From NCBI GenBank assembly GCA_013400115.1, contig VXBP01000402.1, positions 186,001 through 250,000 on the forward strand: 64,000 nt of DNA, written 5' to 3'. How positions within the stretch are numbered: position 1 is the first letter of the stretch; each line of letters starts with the position of its first letter. A model generated the notes under the pieces. It had not been told where the DNA came from and ran no database searches. It saw only the letters and a list, made by a program, of their open reading frames with translations. Origin of the DNA: Rhinopomastus cyanomelas. Its lineage: Eukaryota; Chordata; Aves; Bucerotiformes; Rhinopomastidae. This document shows positions 50,296-62,277 of the stretch, in pieces. Both the position numbers and the translations under genes were made by a program.

Positions 50296-50524
50296 ACAGA
50301 ATCACAGAACATTAGGCATTGGAAGGGACCTCAAAAGATCATCTAGTCCAGTCCCTCTGCCAGAGCAGATTCACCTGGATCAAGTTGCACAGGACCATAT
50401 CCAAGTGGGTTTTAAACATCTCCAGAGAAGGAGACTCCACAACCTCCCTGAGCAGCCTGTTCCAGTGCTCTGTCACCCTCACCATGGAGAAGTTCCTTCT
50501 CATATTGATGTGGAACCTCCTATG
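50296..50524 (-). mobile_element. CR1 LINE 3' fragment with candidate target-site duplication
   Basis: 'acagaatcacagaacatt', 'gatcatctagtccagtcc', 'ggattttaaac'-type block, 'agactccacaacctcc' and 'gttccttctcatattgatg', ending at 'cctcctatgt'. The 9-mer tgtagctgg occurs at 50282-50290 and again at 50523-50531, flanking the copy, which may be a target-site duplication. CR1 insertions often lack clear duplications. Confidence 0.95.
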
Positions 50525-52730
50525 TAGCTGGAGAAGTAGTGAAAAGCCTATGAATAAGCATACACAGAGTGCTCCTCTGATACATTCATATGCAAGGCCC
50601 TTTCAGAGGAGAGAATAATTGCTTTCTACACTGCATTGGAGATGCTGGTTTTGGTAACAACATCAGGCAAACAGGCAGGGGTTGTAGCTACGCTGGTGCT
50701 GTTGTGGAAACCTGGCTGTGATGGGCAGAAGGGCGACGGGGAGGATGGACAAGCACTTAGACCTGCATGCAGTGATTCCACTCCCATGGCAGATCTCACG
50801 CTGTGTTTTGCCATCCAGTTACTAGTCTAGTGGAAAGCAAATGTGGGCGGTAATGGGCTGACAGCTCTGGGATGGGTTAGAGTCTACTCAGTGGTATTTC
50901 TTCTAAATTCCTCTCAGTGTTATTGGAATGATCTTTCACCATCTTTCCTACAGGATAGGAATAATTAATCCTAAATGTTGCTATAATATGATGGCACAGG
51001 TTTGGATAACCCCCTTTCCTCTTTGCACTATTGCAGAGTAAGTCCCTCATCACAGCCTATTTGTAGACAATCTTATTTGCCCTTTTGTCCCATCTACACA
51101 CTTAAGTGATATGCATCTGGTTTCTTTTCTGAGGACCTGGAAGGCCTCATGCTCTTGCAGATCAAAAATAATAAATCTATTTCTCTGCCAGAAATGACTC
51201 ATTGCCTAATGTGTCTTAACACACACGCATTATATTCTTTTGCCATCAGATTCTGGGTGGAAGTGGTCGCGTCTCTCTTCACATTAGGGCTGTCTCCTTT
51301 CATCAGATTAGCTTTAATGTGTTGAGGTTTTCCTAGGACAACTCATCTCTTCTTTAACATAATATTATCCATGGAAAGAGCCTCTGCTGAGCAGACATGA
51401 CAACCTATAAGAGCTTTCTTTCATGCTAAGAGAGCCAAATTAGAAGAGGAAACCACTTCAAAATTGTTCAAGAAGGTGTGGAGCTTACTGGCCATATCTG
51501 TATCCTTTCTGTGCTCCAGAGCTTTGTTAACTCTGACATTTACTAGGCAAACTTCAGTAGGTAAGTCTGTTCAAGGACAGGACCTCTGGGTATTCATGGG
51601 CTGGAGCAATGGGTGCCCATGAGAGTCTAAGACGCCCAAAATGGGTGAAAAGAGGCCCTTGACCTACCCTAAAGGGAAATGAGACTTTCTAAAAGGCAGC
51701 ATGGAAAGGATGTCTCTCTGGGACAATAACATCTTTTCAGCTGCTGCTGAAGAAAGCTACAGGGTCAAACGAGGCTGTGAGGACTGGGAAAGTCATCTCT
51801 AGGCATCAATAAAGAGCTCACAAGGGAGAGGTTCTATCGCAGGGAGACAGGAACATCCTGCAGCCACAGCATTGGGCTTCTTCATCCCATAAACCATTTT
51901 TCCTGTCGTGGCAAAGTCTAACAGCTCAAATCAGACCCACCATCTTTGGCAGTTCTTTGAAAAGCAATTTCTTGCCTTCCCTCTCTAGAAGGTCTTTCAG
52001 ACAAAACAGCCTAATGTTCTCAGTTAACATGTGAACAACTTAATCAACAAATCTCTAATCTCCCAAGAGTGCTATAATATTGCTGCAAAGCTCAGAAAAA
52101 TATCCCCCAAGGTTTCTGAGATGGGTTTCAGGATAAATCACTTGAACTGTCTTTGCCTTTTCCTGGCAAACTCAGCTCAACCATGAATGCAAACGGAGAT
52201 ATTAGACAGATCACCAGCTCCTGGGAACAGAAACCTTCTCTCCCTTCCAAATACACCAATATGCCTGTTTGCCTACCAGCCTTTTCTCTCACACAAGAAT
52301 CTCAGCTGGAAATAACTGGCAGCCTGCACATCTTCTTGCTTGCTGAGGTTTTTAACCCTGAGCCTTCCTGGTCAGCATCTGGGAAGTGGGCATCGCAACG
52401 CCAATCCAAATAGTATTTAAAATCAGCAAATGTCAACTCCAGAGGAAGGCGAGGGTAATGACTTACATTCATGTTCAGAGTTGTGCAAGTCCAGCACGAC
52501 ATGTGTGTGGGCTTATTTAGGGGAGACTAGAAGCTCAGGGCTCCACCAGGCCTTGAGCAATGCACCTGATGAAAGACTAACCCGATAGGCACCATGTTAG
52601 AGCAAACACAGGAATACATAGTCAGTGAAAAGGACAGAGAGAACAAAATCCACCTCAGTAGCAGAAATACTGCTCATGCTGCTGATAGGCAAGAAAATCA
52701 ACACAGAAAAATGCAGACTGAAGCACGACC
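50525..52730. other. Unique DNA, no gene seen
   Basis: About 2.2 kb. Mirror frames at 50626-50830 and small frames near 52153-52502 have no recognisable product. Confidence 0.55.
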
Positions 52731-52828
52731 ACATTAATGTTGATAAATATGTAAAGGGTAGGTGTTGGGAGGATCTAGATGATCTTATGAGGTCCCTTCC
52801 AATCCCTAATGTTCTGTGTGATTCTGTA
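52731..52828 (+). mobile_element. CR1 LINE 3' fragment with large internal deletion
   Basis: 'cattaatgttgataaatatg' and 'taaagggtaggtgttggga' match the ORF2 coding block INVCKYVKGGCQED seen near 16.8 kb. At about 52782 the sequence jumps directly to 'ctagatgatcttatgagg', 'tcccttccaatccctaatg' and the tail 'ttctgtgtgattctgta'. Roughly 250 bp that separate these blocks in the longest copy are missing. Short shared sequence (ggat) at the junction fits a microhomology-type deletion. Confidence 0.9.
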
Positions 52829-55408
52829 ACTCTACGTACATCGTCTGCAGGGCTTCTCTTCTCATGCTCAGCCTGTGCTCTCCATAGACCTCAGACTAAC
52901 ACCTGTGGACACAAGCATCTTGTTGGCAACTCTGCTCTTCAGGCAAGTGTTTCTAGTCTGCAGAAACAGATTCAGTTACTCCTCCACATTACACAGTCTC
53001 AGGCAGAGCTTTCAGCTGCTGAAGAATTTCTTCTTTGAATGTAAATTATTTGGGGCAGTGCTTTCTTTGGCTTATAAATGACCACAGAAATTCATCAAGT
53101 AATAACAGTAAATGTTTTGTCTTCTATCTTGGTATTTCTCTTTTTACTGGCACACCAGTGTGCATGTGATCCAATGGGTTACACTGGGTTGATGAGAGAT
53201 AACCATCATGCTAGGACACATTGGACTTTTCAGCTTGCCTCTTTAAAGTTGCCTCTTTAGAGCTGGATCAAGTGTGAGTGACTGTTAAGACAAGTCCAAA
53301 GCAAAGCTCAGGTGGGTATGTTGGCAACTATAGCAAAATATCTCTGCCATCTCAGGGATTAAAGCACAGAAAAACACCGATGCCAAATCTTGTGACTCCC
53401 CTGCCTTCAAGAATGCCCAGATCTTGAACCATTTCTTGAACCATGAATTGCTTGTACAGTAACGATTTACACTGGAGTGTTCCAGAAGTTCTCTACAGAT
53501 ACATAGGACACCAACACATGATCAAGGGCAGATGCATGTGTGTGGTCGTCTGTCTATACATAAACCTCCCTGTGGGAGCAGTCACCAGAGATGGGGCCAT
53601 ATGCTGCTGATCAAGAGTACCTAATGTTGTTTTATGGGGCCTTGTAGGACTAATTGCATTTCTTGCGCCTTCTGTATTGCAGCAGCTCATGTGCAGGACT
53701 CATGATAGCGTTACCTCTTCCTTTGGCTTGCTGTGTGCACAGCAGGAAGCACACAGTGGCTCTGAGGGGCAGGGATGTGGGGCCTGCCTTTGCATCAGGA
53801 GTTGGGGCTAAATGTGCCCATCACTTTAGGGAGACAGGGGCCAAGTTTCACTGAGAGCCTTGGGGTTTAGCTGCAACACCACTGCAGCTGGACCACTGCA
53901 ACGCAATGAAGCCCTGCCTCCATCCTGCCTGGATGACTGGGCCATGGGCTGCTGGTGGGCATGTGTGGATGGAGGCATCCTTTCCTATCATTTAGGTTTG
54001 CTCTTATCTCACTCTTGAAACCTGGAACAATGCAAAGACCTCCTCAGGCAGCCTCTTCAGGTCAGGGGGATCTGAAACAGCAGCCATAAGACAGTGTGCA
54101 GCAACAGTAGCCTCTACAGCAGGATAAGGATAAAGGTAATACTGTGAAAATATTTCAGGAGAGGAAAAAGAATAAAATGTCAGCAAAATGCTAGTTAAAA
54201 ATAAAGACAATAATAGAAAAATTATTAGGATACTGTAAAAAAATTATATGCACCACTTTGAAAAGGAAAAGCACTTTTTGCTCTATCAAACAGAGCTTTT
54301 ATAACATTTAATTGCTTCTAGATTTGCAGAACTATTTCTATGCACTTCAAATCCCCTGCTACTCATTGTCTTCATGCCTGATGAAAATTGAAGAGACCAT
54401 ATAAACCTATGAATCAGAATGTTTGCATGTATTTTCTATCTAGCATTTCGCTGTGTGTTGGTGAAATGTATAATCAGGATATTCCATCTGATAGTTTTTC
54501 TCCCAGCCAGTACAATAAGTACATTTCTAAGCAAGATTGGAATGCACTTCCTGATTTTCACTTGGAGGTCATTCAAAGACAATATCGACACTGTCATCTG
54601 ATTTCATTCTTTGAGGGGAATCTATTTTGTTTGAGCCAACAGAGATCTCCCACTAAGGTACAATAGAGAAGAACATTGTCCTACTGTGATTAAAGCTGTG
54701 TTCAGGGCAGCAGTTCCATTTGGCAAAGTATTTTGAGGCTTTGACCTTTATCTTCCGCTTAAATTGCGGTTGCCTCCTCCCCTGCCCCCAAATGTACGAG
54801 TTGTCTTTGAAATCAGAGAAAAGCAAAACAAAGCAATGTTTTCAGATAGGTTAATAATATTAATTTACTTTTTTTTTTCTTTTCATGAGATGCAGTTAGC
54901 AGTGGGTAAGTTTTGTGGAGCAGTTTGTGATGAAGTACTGACACATGTCCCGGACAGGTGTCACTGGGAGACAACCTCTACTATAGGCTCTACTTGCCTG
55001 ATTTCCCACCAGCTTCTTGGTAGGGCTGATGGGACGCTGAATCTTCCAGTTCCTTAGGGCAGTGTTACTTTTCAAGCTGACTCTGGTCAGAGAACTGCAG
55101 TGCCCAGGATGGGAGCCCTCAGGGCACTCCTCCTCCTTCATCCAGAGCTGGTTCAGCTCTGCAGCTGAGTATGTGACACTGTGGAAGCCTTGGTTTGTGC
55201 TAGAGCTATCAGGGCTCCCAAGGTCTCTGCCTGAAGGAGTTTCCTTCAGGTGGAGGTAAGAAGGAACTGGGAGCATCTGTGCCCTGGGCACTGAACACGT
55301 GAGCCAGCCTTGGGGAATGCCTTCTCTCAAGTGCACATGTTGTCTAAATATAGGTATCAAAATATTTGAATTATACCCAAACAAAACCCTGCCTGGCTTT
55401 GCACAGTA
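52829..55408. other. Unique DNA, no gene seen
   Basis: About 2.6 kb. It has a small tandem of 'cttgaaccat' near 53425 and a T-run near 54870. The 162-codon minus-strand frame (54896-55384) has no recognisable domain, and plus-strand frames cover part of it. Confidence 0.55.
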
Positions 55409-55563
55409 AAGTGGTTGAGTCGCCAGCCCTGCATGAGTTTAAGAGATGCTTAGGTGTGGTGTTGGGGGATCTGGTTTAGGGGTGAACTTGTAGAGTAGGA
55501 TTGATGGTTGGACTCGATGATCCCAAGGGTCTTTTCCACTCTGAATGATTCTGAGATTCGTAA
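55409..55563 (+). mobile_element. CR1 LINE 3' fragment of a further subfamily
   Basis: 'agtggttgagtcgcc', 'ctgcatgagtttaagagatg', 'ggtttaggggtgaacttg', 'ggttggactcgatgatccc', 'aagggtcttttccac' and 'tgaatgattctgagattc' follow the CR1 order on the plus strand, including the codons just before the ORF2 stop. Confidence 0.92.
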
Positions 55564-56079
55564 ATAGAATCACTGTACCTTTCATGCTGAATGGGATTCC
55601 CTTCTTAACCCAAAATGACTACATTTGTGCTGGAATGGACATTCTGGCTTTTTAGTAGTGATCTTTATAGCTTAAATCTCGCATTTAATTTGTTTTTTAA
55701 TTCAGATATAAACCAGTCCTAAAGCATACAAAATCTAATGAAAAAAATATTTCCCATTTAATTTCTGAAACCTTATTTGGCTGAGTCAGGTCATTTTGCA
55801 AAACATTTTGCATCTGATGAAATTGCACATCCCGAGGAAATGACGTTCTGCTGAAATTTTGGGGTCCAGCTTTATCCGCAGTTCCGAAAGCCATTGAAAA
55901 GCTGATCTGGGGAAAAAGCCATCAGTGGAAAATCATGGAGATTTCTCTTTCTTCCATGGGATTCATCTGGACAGCGTAAGGAAAATAGAGCTCACTTTGT
56001 ATCGAGGTCTAGGGGGCTGATTTACTTCTGCAGAACCCTTGCAAATGTCTTTGGGGCCCTGTGGGTTTAAGTCAGTCCG
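55564..56079. other. Unique DNA, no gene seen
   Basis: AT-rich sequence of about 500 bp left of the CpG-rich block. The 65-codon minus-strand frame is not convincing. Confidence 0.55.
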
Positions 56080-56460
56080 GCAGGACATGGATCATCCTGG
56101 CGCTCGTCCAGGAAAGCATTTAACCACATGCTTCACTGGAGCCATGCCGCTGGTCCCCTTGCGGGCTGCGCCGCGCAGGAGGCTGAATGGGACTTTTCTG
56201 CAGCTCTGGTCCTGGGGAGCACATCTGGGGAACACATTCGGCTGCATGAACTGTTAGACTCTGTGCAGGTAGGGCTGCAGCGCAGCCTTGGCTGGGGTTC
56301 TCTCTGGTGATGCACACGTGTATCCTCTAGCATAATGGGGCCGTGACCCACGCTAATAACTGCACACACACATACCGAGCCTGCATAAGAAGCACGTTGT
56401 TCGTTGTGGTGCAGAAGCACGCAGGAACAACTCTGGACATATTCTGACTGAAGTTACGTA
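56080..56460. promoter_or_regulatory. CpG-rich block, small CpG-island-like
   Basis: About 18-20 CpGs in 380 bp, densest at 56150-56185 (atgccgctgg, gcgggctgcgccgcgcagg). It also has an E-box-like 'cacacgtg' near 56313 and 'ttacgtaa' near 56455. Several open frames cross it on both strands without a recognisable product. It could be a promoter, an enhancer or a GC-rich exon-less patch. Confidence 0.35.
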
Positions 56461-57879
56461 ATCCACAGCCAGAGGCCAGGGGCCAGAGGAGGTATAAGGT
56501 AATGGGGTCATTTATCTTTAGGTAGGGCAAATGAGGCGCTAATATGAGGAGTCAGTCTACCCTGAGGAAGCTGGGAAAAGCTTTTCTTTGCCCCTTTTTG
56601 ATAAGCAACTAAGAACATGAAGCCATTTGTGAATTGTGCCATGTTTTGTCCAGTAGAATGGTAGGCAAATAACTGAATTGCATAAAATGCTCTATTTACT
56701 GCACCGCTAACAGGCTGTACCACTTGCACTTATGGGCCATTTCAACCTCAGATTACTAGGTACACATAGACTGAAGCTGGCAGTGTCCTTTCCTCTCTGA
56801 AATGATGCTCTTCTAATAAAAATCTGTGTTCCTCCTTTCCTCCATCTGTAGCAACACAGATAAAATCAAAGATCAACTCATAGTGATCCTGTTCAGATCA
56901 TTTAATGAACACCAAAGTCATGACTAGTTCCTAATCCAAGACTTTCTGCAGTGGAAGGGGATTTTTTTCATGTCATAATTTCTGTCCCAGAAACACCAAG
57001 AACTCTGTCACAGACCCATGGGTCATTGAGGACCTCCTGGCTCCTAGTGTCACGTGGACCATGATCTTTGATGAAAGAGCTTGTTTGGAAAAGGTGTAAT
57101 TGGCCACTGGGAGCTGATGCCCGGAGCTGACCAGAGATGCTGTGACTGTTTGCACACACAGGCTGCCAAACCCTCTGATGTCCTGTTTGCTGGGAAGTAA
57201 CCAGTTGGATGCAACTAAATCAGAATGAGATGTCACACCCTTTGTATTCTCATAAGAGCTCTGCAATGCAAGAGACAGGGTCCCCTGAATAATTTTTGAC
57301 AGGGTCTGGAGACCTGCTGTCCTGAACACAGCGAGTGCAACCGTCAGGCCGCAGCTTGGAAGCTCCATGCTAGTAAAACTGGAATCTAGGGATCAGGATA
57401 AAAGTATTAAGGACTCAATATTTTTTCATTATTTGGTTTCAACAGAATACACAGGTGCCTCCTTACTTTCCCAGATCCTTCCAATTTTATTTTAATATTC
57501 AGTAGACAGCTTGTAGAGTTAAGGTCATCACCTTGGCTATTTCATCTGTGAGTCTGAGAGAATTCCCTGTTAGCTCACTGAGTCCCAGACCCAGCTGCTT
57601 GAAACTGGCTGGAGACATGTTTAGTTTGTGAAATTAATAATTCCAAAATGCTGTTTTCCCTGCTTGTAATGGCTTCATTCTGTCTTTGGAAGTAGGAGAT
57701 ACTGTTCAAAACAGCAGTTGCTACGTCAAAGTAGGTCTCATTAAGTGATATTGTAATGCACGAGCACAGGTACGGGTGTCACGGATGCTATTTTATAACC
57801 ACTTAATGCAGAAGTAATGATACAGCAGAAGGTGGGAGTGAACATTAGCAGTGATCTTTATTCTGCTCGATGTTTGCAG

Positions 57880-58002
57880 GTTATATCAGATGTTCTCTTT
57901 GTTTTACATACACTGCAATGTACTGCATTAAACCTCCAGAAGAAAAATGAAGAGCAGTTACTGTCACATCCAGGAAATGGAGGACTACTTCTTACAAGTC
58001 AG
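57880..58002 (+). other. Weak candidate exon, 123 bp, phase 0-0
   Basis: A pyrimidine-rich stretch ends in 'gatgtttgcag' (AG at 57878-57879). The 123 bases that follow are open in one frame (41 codons, starting VISDVLFVLHTL and ending GGLLLTSQ) and end 'agtcag' before GT at 58003-58004. The donor 'gtttct' is weak. Length divisible by three and an open frame across both sites are exon-like, but the peptide is unfamiliar and no partner exons were found. Confidence 0.15.
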
Positions 58003-58799
58003 GTTTCTCAAAAGGATTTTATGCCCTGCCTCCAACAACATAGTAAGCTCTCAAACTGGGTTCAAGCAAAGACTTGGTTATGAGGAAGACTTAAGGTTGC
58101 AGATTTTTTTTTCTTAATTGCCTACTAAACTAGGAGGTTGTATTGAAGACAGCATTTCACATTTAACTCATCCTTGGTGCAGATACAGTACCCCCTAGCC
58201 GAATGCAAGAGACATCACTTTATAATGAGCTGTGAGGCAAAGGGAAAGACATTCCCAGGGGTTATGGGAAGAAGACCTGGAAGGCTCACATGGAATTTCA
58301 GATCCACATCAAACACCGCCAGCAATAGAAAGTTCTCTATGCATATTTCACAAACAGCCAGTAGCTCCAGTTTTCCAGTGCCCTGGGTTACGTTTTAATC
58401 CAAAGGCATAACACTCTCACTGTTTAAATAGATGATCAATCAGAAAGGCCATTCTTGGGTTCACTTACACTCCACATAGCCATGGTCAACCATTCAGTAC
58501 CTTTGACCTGACCTTTGAACAGAAAAATGCAAAGACAGCAACAGCCGGGTTTAGGAAGAAAAGCACCCCACAAAAAGCCAGAGAAACATTTTCATAACAA
58601 TAGGAACTGATCCACAGAATGCTAACTCCAAGCTAGACATAGAAATGTGCTTGTTACAGGATGAAACTGTTCAAAGAGTTAGTCAAATTCAAGGACATTT
58701 TTGATAAACAGCAGCTGCCGAAAGCAAAAGCTTGCAGGAGTGAACTTATAACCATGAAAAAATTATTAGGGTAATGACCGTGGCACGTCTCAGAGACTG

Positions 58800-59230
58800 T
58801 CTTTCTGCTGTGACTCTGCTAGGATATTGCCTTTGTCATTTTTAAAGGCAACGTTCTCAACCTGAAATGGAAAATGCACCGGAATAGGGAGGTAATTCCA
58901 TCAGTCACGTACTGGGCAACTTTTCTTAAATCAGTGCTTTGAAATTAATGTGTCTTTCAGATCTGGCATGTGCTTGCTATTTGTGTGCTTTTCTAGAGGT
59001 GTCGTGATTAAAATACCTGTTTGCCAATTGCCTCATTTGTCTCGGTTTATCAGATTACAAGATTAAATTACAGTCTTCCATCCTTTAAGGGAGTGAGGAT
59101 GTAATTCACCTCTCTCTCACTGAGATGACATTATTTTCTAATCCCACAAGTAAACTTTGTTTTATGTAAAAGTAATCAAATGTATGAAATATCTAGGAAA
59201 TTATCTAGTAGATGTTTTCATTCATAGGGG
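58800..59230. promoter_or_regulatory. Candidate conserved noncoding element
   Basis: Non-repetitive AT-rich sequence with repeated homeodomain-like cores ('gaaattaatgtg', 'gattaaaatacc', 'gattacaagattaaattac') and 'gtcacgtactggg'. It contains no sizeable open frame, which removes the coding explanation. Enhancer-like by texture only. Confidence 0.28.
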
Positions 59231-60129
59231 TCTTGGTATGGATTTGGAAACAGTACTTTTTAAATACATGCTCTCTTTATGAACTTACTAATTCCATAAT
59301 AACATTACAAATAATTACAAGTAACTAAAATCACATCTGTGCTGGAACAAGGGACTTTGGAAAGAGGTTCAACAGGGCACATTGCTTGCAGTGCTGAACA
59401 GTGATCTGTCTTTTGTAGCCCAGCTTCTGGGAACAAACGATGATGCACCCTTGATTGTATGTGAGTGATTTGTACAGCTGGAATCTCTCCCCAGCCTGTG
59501 CCCTGAAGCATCACCAGCACCTTGTTATTCCTTGGGACACCCTGATGAGGACAGAATGGTGACAGGGACACACAGTCCACTCATGGCCATCTCCTTGCCA
59601 TACCAGCACCCTGTTGAGGTAGCTCCTGCAGGAGCTGACTACAGGGTATTCCTGGGTGATGGTCCCCTGAGTGCCTCCCAGGGAATTCTCTCCATGAGCT
59701 TCCTGGGGATGAAAAACCACCCAGGAGCCTGTGTACCCCTGTGAGTGCCCTACCTGACAGTCAGTGAACTGGAGCAGGAGCAAAACCCTGCAGGACTGGA
59801 TGAGCAGTAGAGCAACGCATCTTTGTTTTGTGGTCTGTGTGCTCAGAAAGCCTGTGACAGCCCTGTCCAAACAATCCTGCTGGACAAAAATGCAAACAAC
59901 TTCACGCACAGGAGGTCTTCTTGAAAATGCCTTTCATTTCTAGAAGGGAAAAGGTTTAGGATCTGGGCTGTGGTGAATTAACATGCTGACCTTTTATCTT
60001 GAGAGGCCACCGATGTTTGAAGACTGCCCAGTTCTTGAATGAAATTACTTTGGGTGGTCCCAGTCTGCTTAGGAAAGAGATTTTTTGTTGTGCTGAAAAC
60101 AAGAGCATGAGAGAACACAGACATAAACA

Positions 60130-60420
60130 CTGAATTTAATCTCTCTGCAAAGCAAAGGACGGGGCCTTAGGCCAAAACAGAGGTGCATTAAGGAGCTTAC
60201 ATCAACCAAAAGAGATTACTAAGTACCTGTGAGTTATATTGGTATTAACTGAGATTGTCGTGTATGTATCTATTGATTTAATGTAATAGAAAATGCACGG
60301 CGGGATAAAATAAGGGATTAACATCCTTTTATCAGCCCAAAGTAATGGTCTATCATAAATATATGGTGAGTGTGTGAAATTGAAACTCAAATTCTGAGAA
60401 AATTACTCTTATTATTGGCA
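60130..60420. promoter_or_regulatory. Candidate conserved noncoding element
   Basis: 'caaagcaaaggacggggcc' is followed by AT-rich non-repetitive DNA with cores such as 'tattgatttaatg' and 'gggattaacatcc' and the CpG-containing 'tgcacggcggg'. Texture resembles a conserved enhancer. Confidence 0.25.
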
Positions 60421-61604
60421 ATTTCAAATACAACCAGAGATAATGATGTGTTTTATGTCTGTGTTTGCAAAGCTCCCCCACCAGAAACTTCTCAGTATCT
60501 CAGACTCATAACAGAGAGGAAATAAGAAACTTTGAGGTAAATCCCTGTCCTTCCTTGTCTCATGCCCAGCTTTCCAGAAAGAGAAGTTTGGAAGCAGGAA
60601 GTTTTGGGGGACAGCACAGATCTTTGCACAACCCAAACTGCATTTCCATGTTGTCAGACGCAGGGCGGTTCTTGTGTTTTCTTGCCCCCTCTTGCCACGG
60701 TGCATCTGCAAAGCGATACTGCCTGATCACATTACTTTCTGTTACCACATGTCACTTAAAAAAACAAATCTGAGAAAACCTGAGCGGTACAGCAAGCCTG
60801 CTGCTTTCTTAGCCTGCTCTGACATATGTGGGAGAAGATTTAAAGCAGCCAGGTTGTTGGGTGGTTGCCATGGGCTTGCAAAGGGGAGAGAGAAATCCCC
60901 AGGCAAGGTGCAGATGGCCGGCCGGCTGCAGAGGCTAGGCTGACCTGGTTCTCAGCACACACAACCGAGAAAAGTCTCTCCTAAAGACCTTGTATCATAT
61001 TATGACCTTTAAGCCTTATTTACACTGACATGTTGGGCAACTTAGGGTAGGAAATGAGCAGAGGATGGGAGTCTAAATCACTATGCAAACACCTGAAGCA
61101 GCTGAAGCACTGTCTGAACTCTCTGCCCAGCCAGACCCAAGTGAGCGTAGCTTACCCGGGGGTACACCCACAGCACAGTGCACGTGGGAACCGCACATGC
61201 GTGCCCTTGCCATGTCTGCTTTCTGTTTGGCTAAACACATACGAAACTGTCACCGGGGCTCCTGCTTTGGTTGACCTCTGTGCTATTTGAACTATTTGTC
61301 TTGCCGGTTGGAAATTTTCTGAGCAAAATAGACTAATTGGCCTTGATTAACAAGCATCTGGTGTGAATACAAATGGTTATTTGAGCAATAATGAGAAAGA
61401 ACATGGGGAAGCAAGTTGGCAGCCTAATTTCTGGCAATTGATCCATCCCCCAACCCCAGGCTGCTGAATTCCTTTTTCTGGCAAAGTGGGGGAGGTGTTT
61501 CCCCACAAGCAGCCTCTAATCCTGGTTTTTTAAACCACACTGCTTGGCATGCTTTGCTCTGCCATGAAAACGAGGGGCTGCAGCCAGCCCTCGGTGGTAC
61601 ATGC

Positions 61605-61758
61605 AGCGTGAGGGCCTCCTTCTCTGGAGATGTTTAAAACCCACCTGGATATGTGCCTGTGCGAATTGGTCTAGGTGGTCCAGCTCTGGCAGGGGGATTG
61701 GACTAGATGATCTTTCGAGGTCCCTTCCAATCCCTAATGTTCTGTGATTCTGTGATGT
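61605..61758 (+). mobile_element. CR1 LINE 3' fragment, about 150 bp
   Basis: 'gggcctccttctctggaga', 'aaacccacctggatatgtg', 'attggtctaggtggtccag', 'ggattggactagatgatctt', 'gaggtcccttccaatccc' and the tail 'ttctgtgattctgtgatg'. Common group, plus strand. Confidence 0.95.
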
Positions 61759-62277
61759 CAAACTGGACAACGTCAGCTGCAGTCAGGCTCTCCAGTGAAA
61801 ACACTAAGCATTGCAAAAGCAGGAATAGTCTCCCCCTTGTCTTTACGCCTGACTTCAAGTCTGTGTAATTGCTGTTCTTAAATAATGCTGAAAACACATG
61901 TACTTTGGATTACTAAAGATTAGAATTTAAGATTATATAAGTAAACCAGCTTTCAGAAACTACCAGTGACACAAAACTCAGCATAAATGCAAAAATACGC
62001 TTCTTGTTTTCTTTAGCTGGGTGGGTTGTTTCCCATTACTTCAGGAGGGAAATATCTGTCTTTTCTCACACAAATACACAGAAGGTTTTTTATTTCTCTA
62101 GTGGTGTGACTGTGTTCTTTCTGGGGCAAGAGAAGCCTTAGCACTGCGTTGAGTTTATACGAAATTGTCAGCAGATACCATATGGAAGGAGCAAGATGTA
62201 TTTGTATTAAGCCTGGTACCTGTTTGCACGTATGAAACTGTCCCCTCTGCAAGACAGCATGGTCATGGGGTAAAGAT
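61759..62277. other. Unique DNA between CR1 copies
   Basis: About 520 bp. Nothing recognised; the minus-strand frames here are short. Confidence 0.55.

Larger units (their letters stand above)
56461..61604. other. Unique DNA with one weak exon candidate
   Basis: About 5.1 kb without a firm gene. It contains the exon candidate at 57880-58002 and two AT-rich enhancer-like stretches, listed separately, plus a 16-bp palindrome at 59621-59636 that is within chance expectation. Frames 56973-57368 minus and 59511-59909 minus have no recognisable domain. Confidence 0.5.

Noticed and set aside
54896..55384. 162-codon minus-strand open frame
   Set aside because: No recognisable family, and plus-strand frames overlap it. 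A few frames of this length are plausible by chance in 64 kb times six frames.
59621..59636. Perfect 16-bp palindrome agctcctgcaggagct
   Set aside because: About one palindrome of this size is expected by chance in 64 kb.
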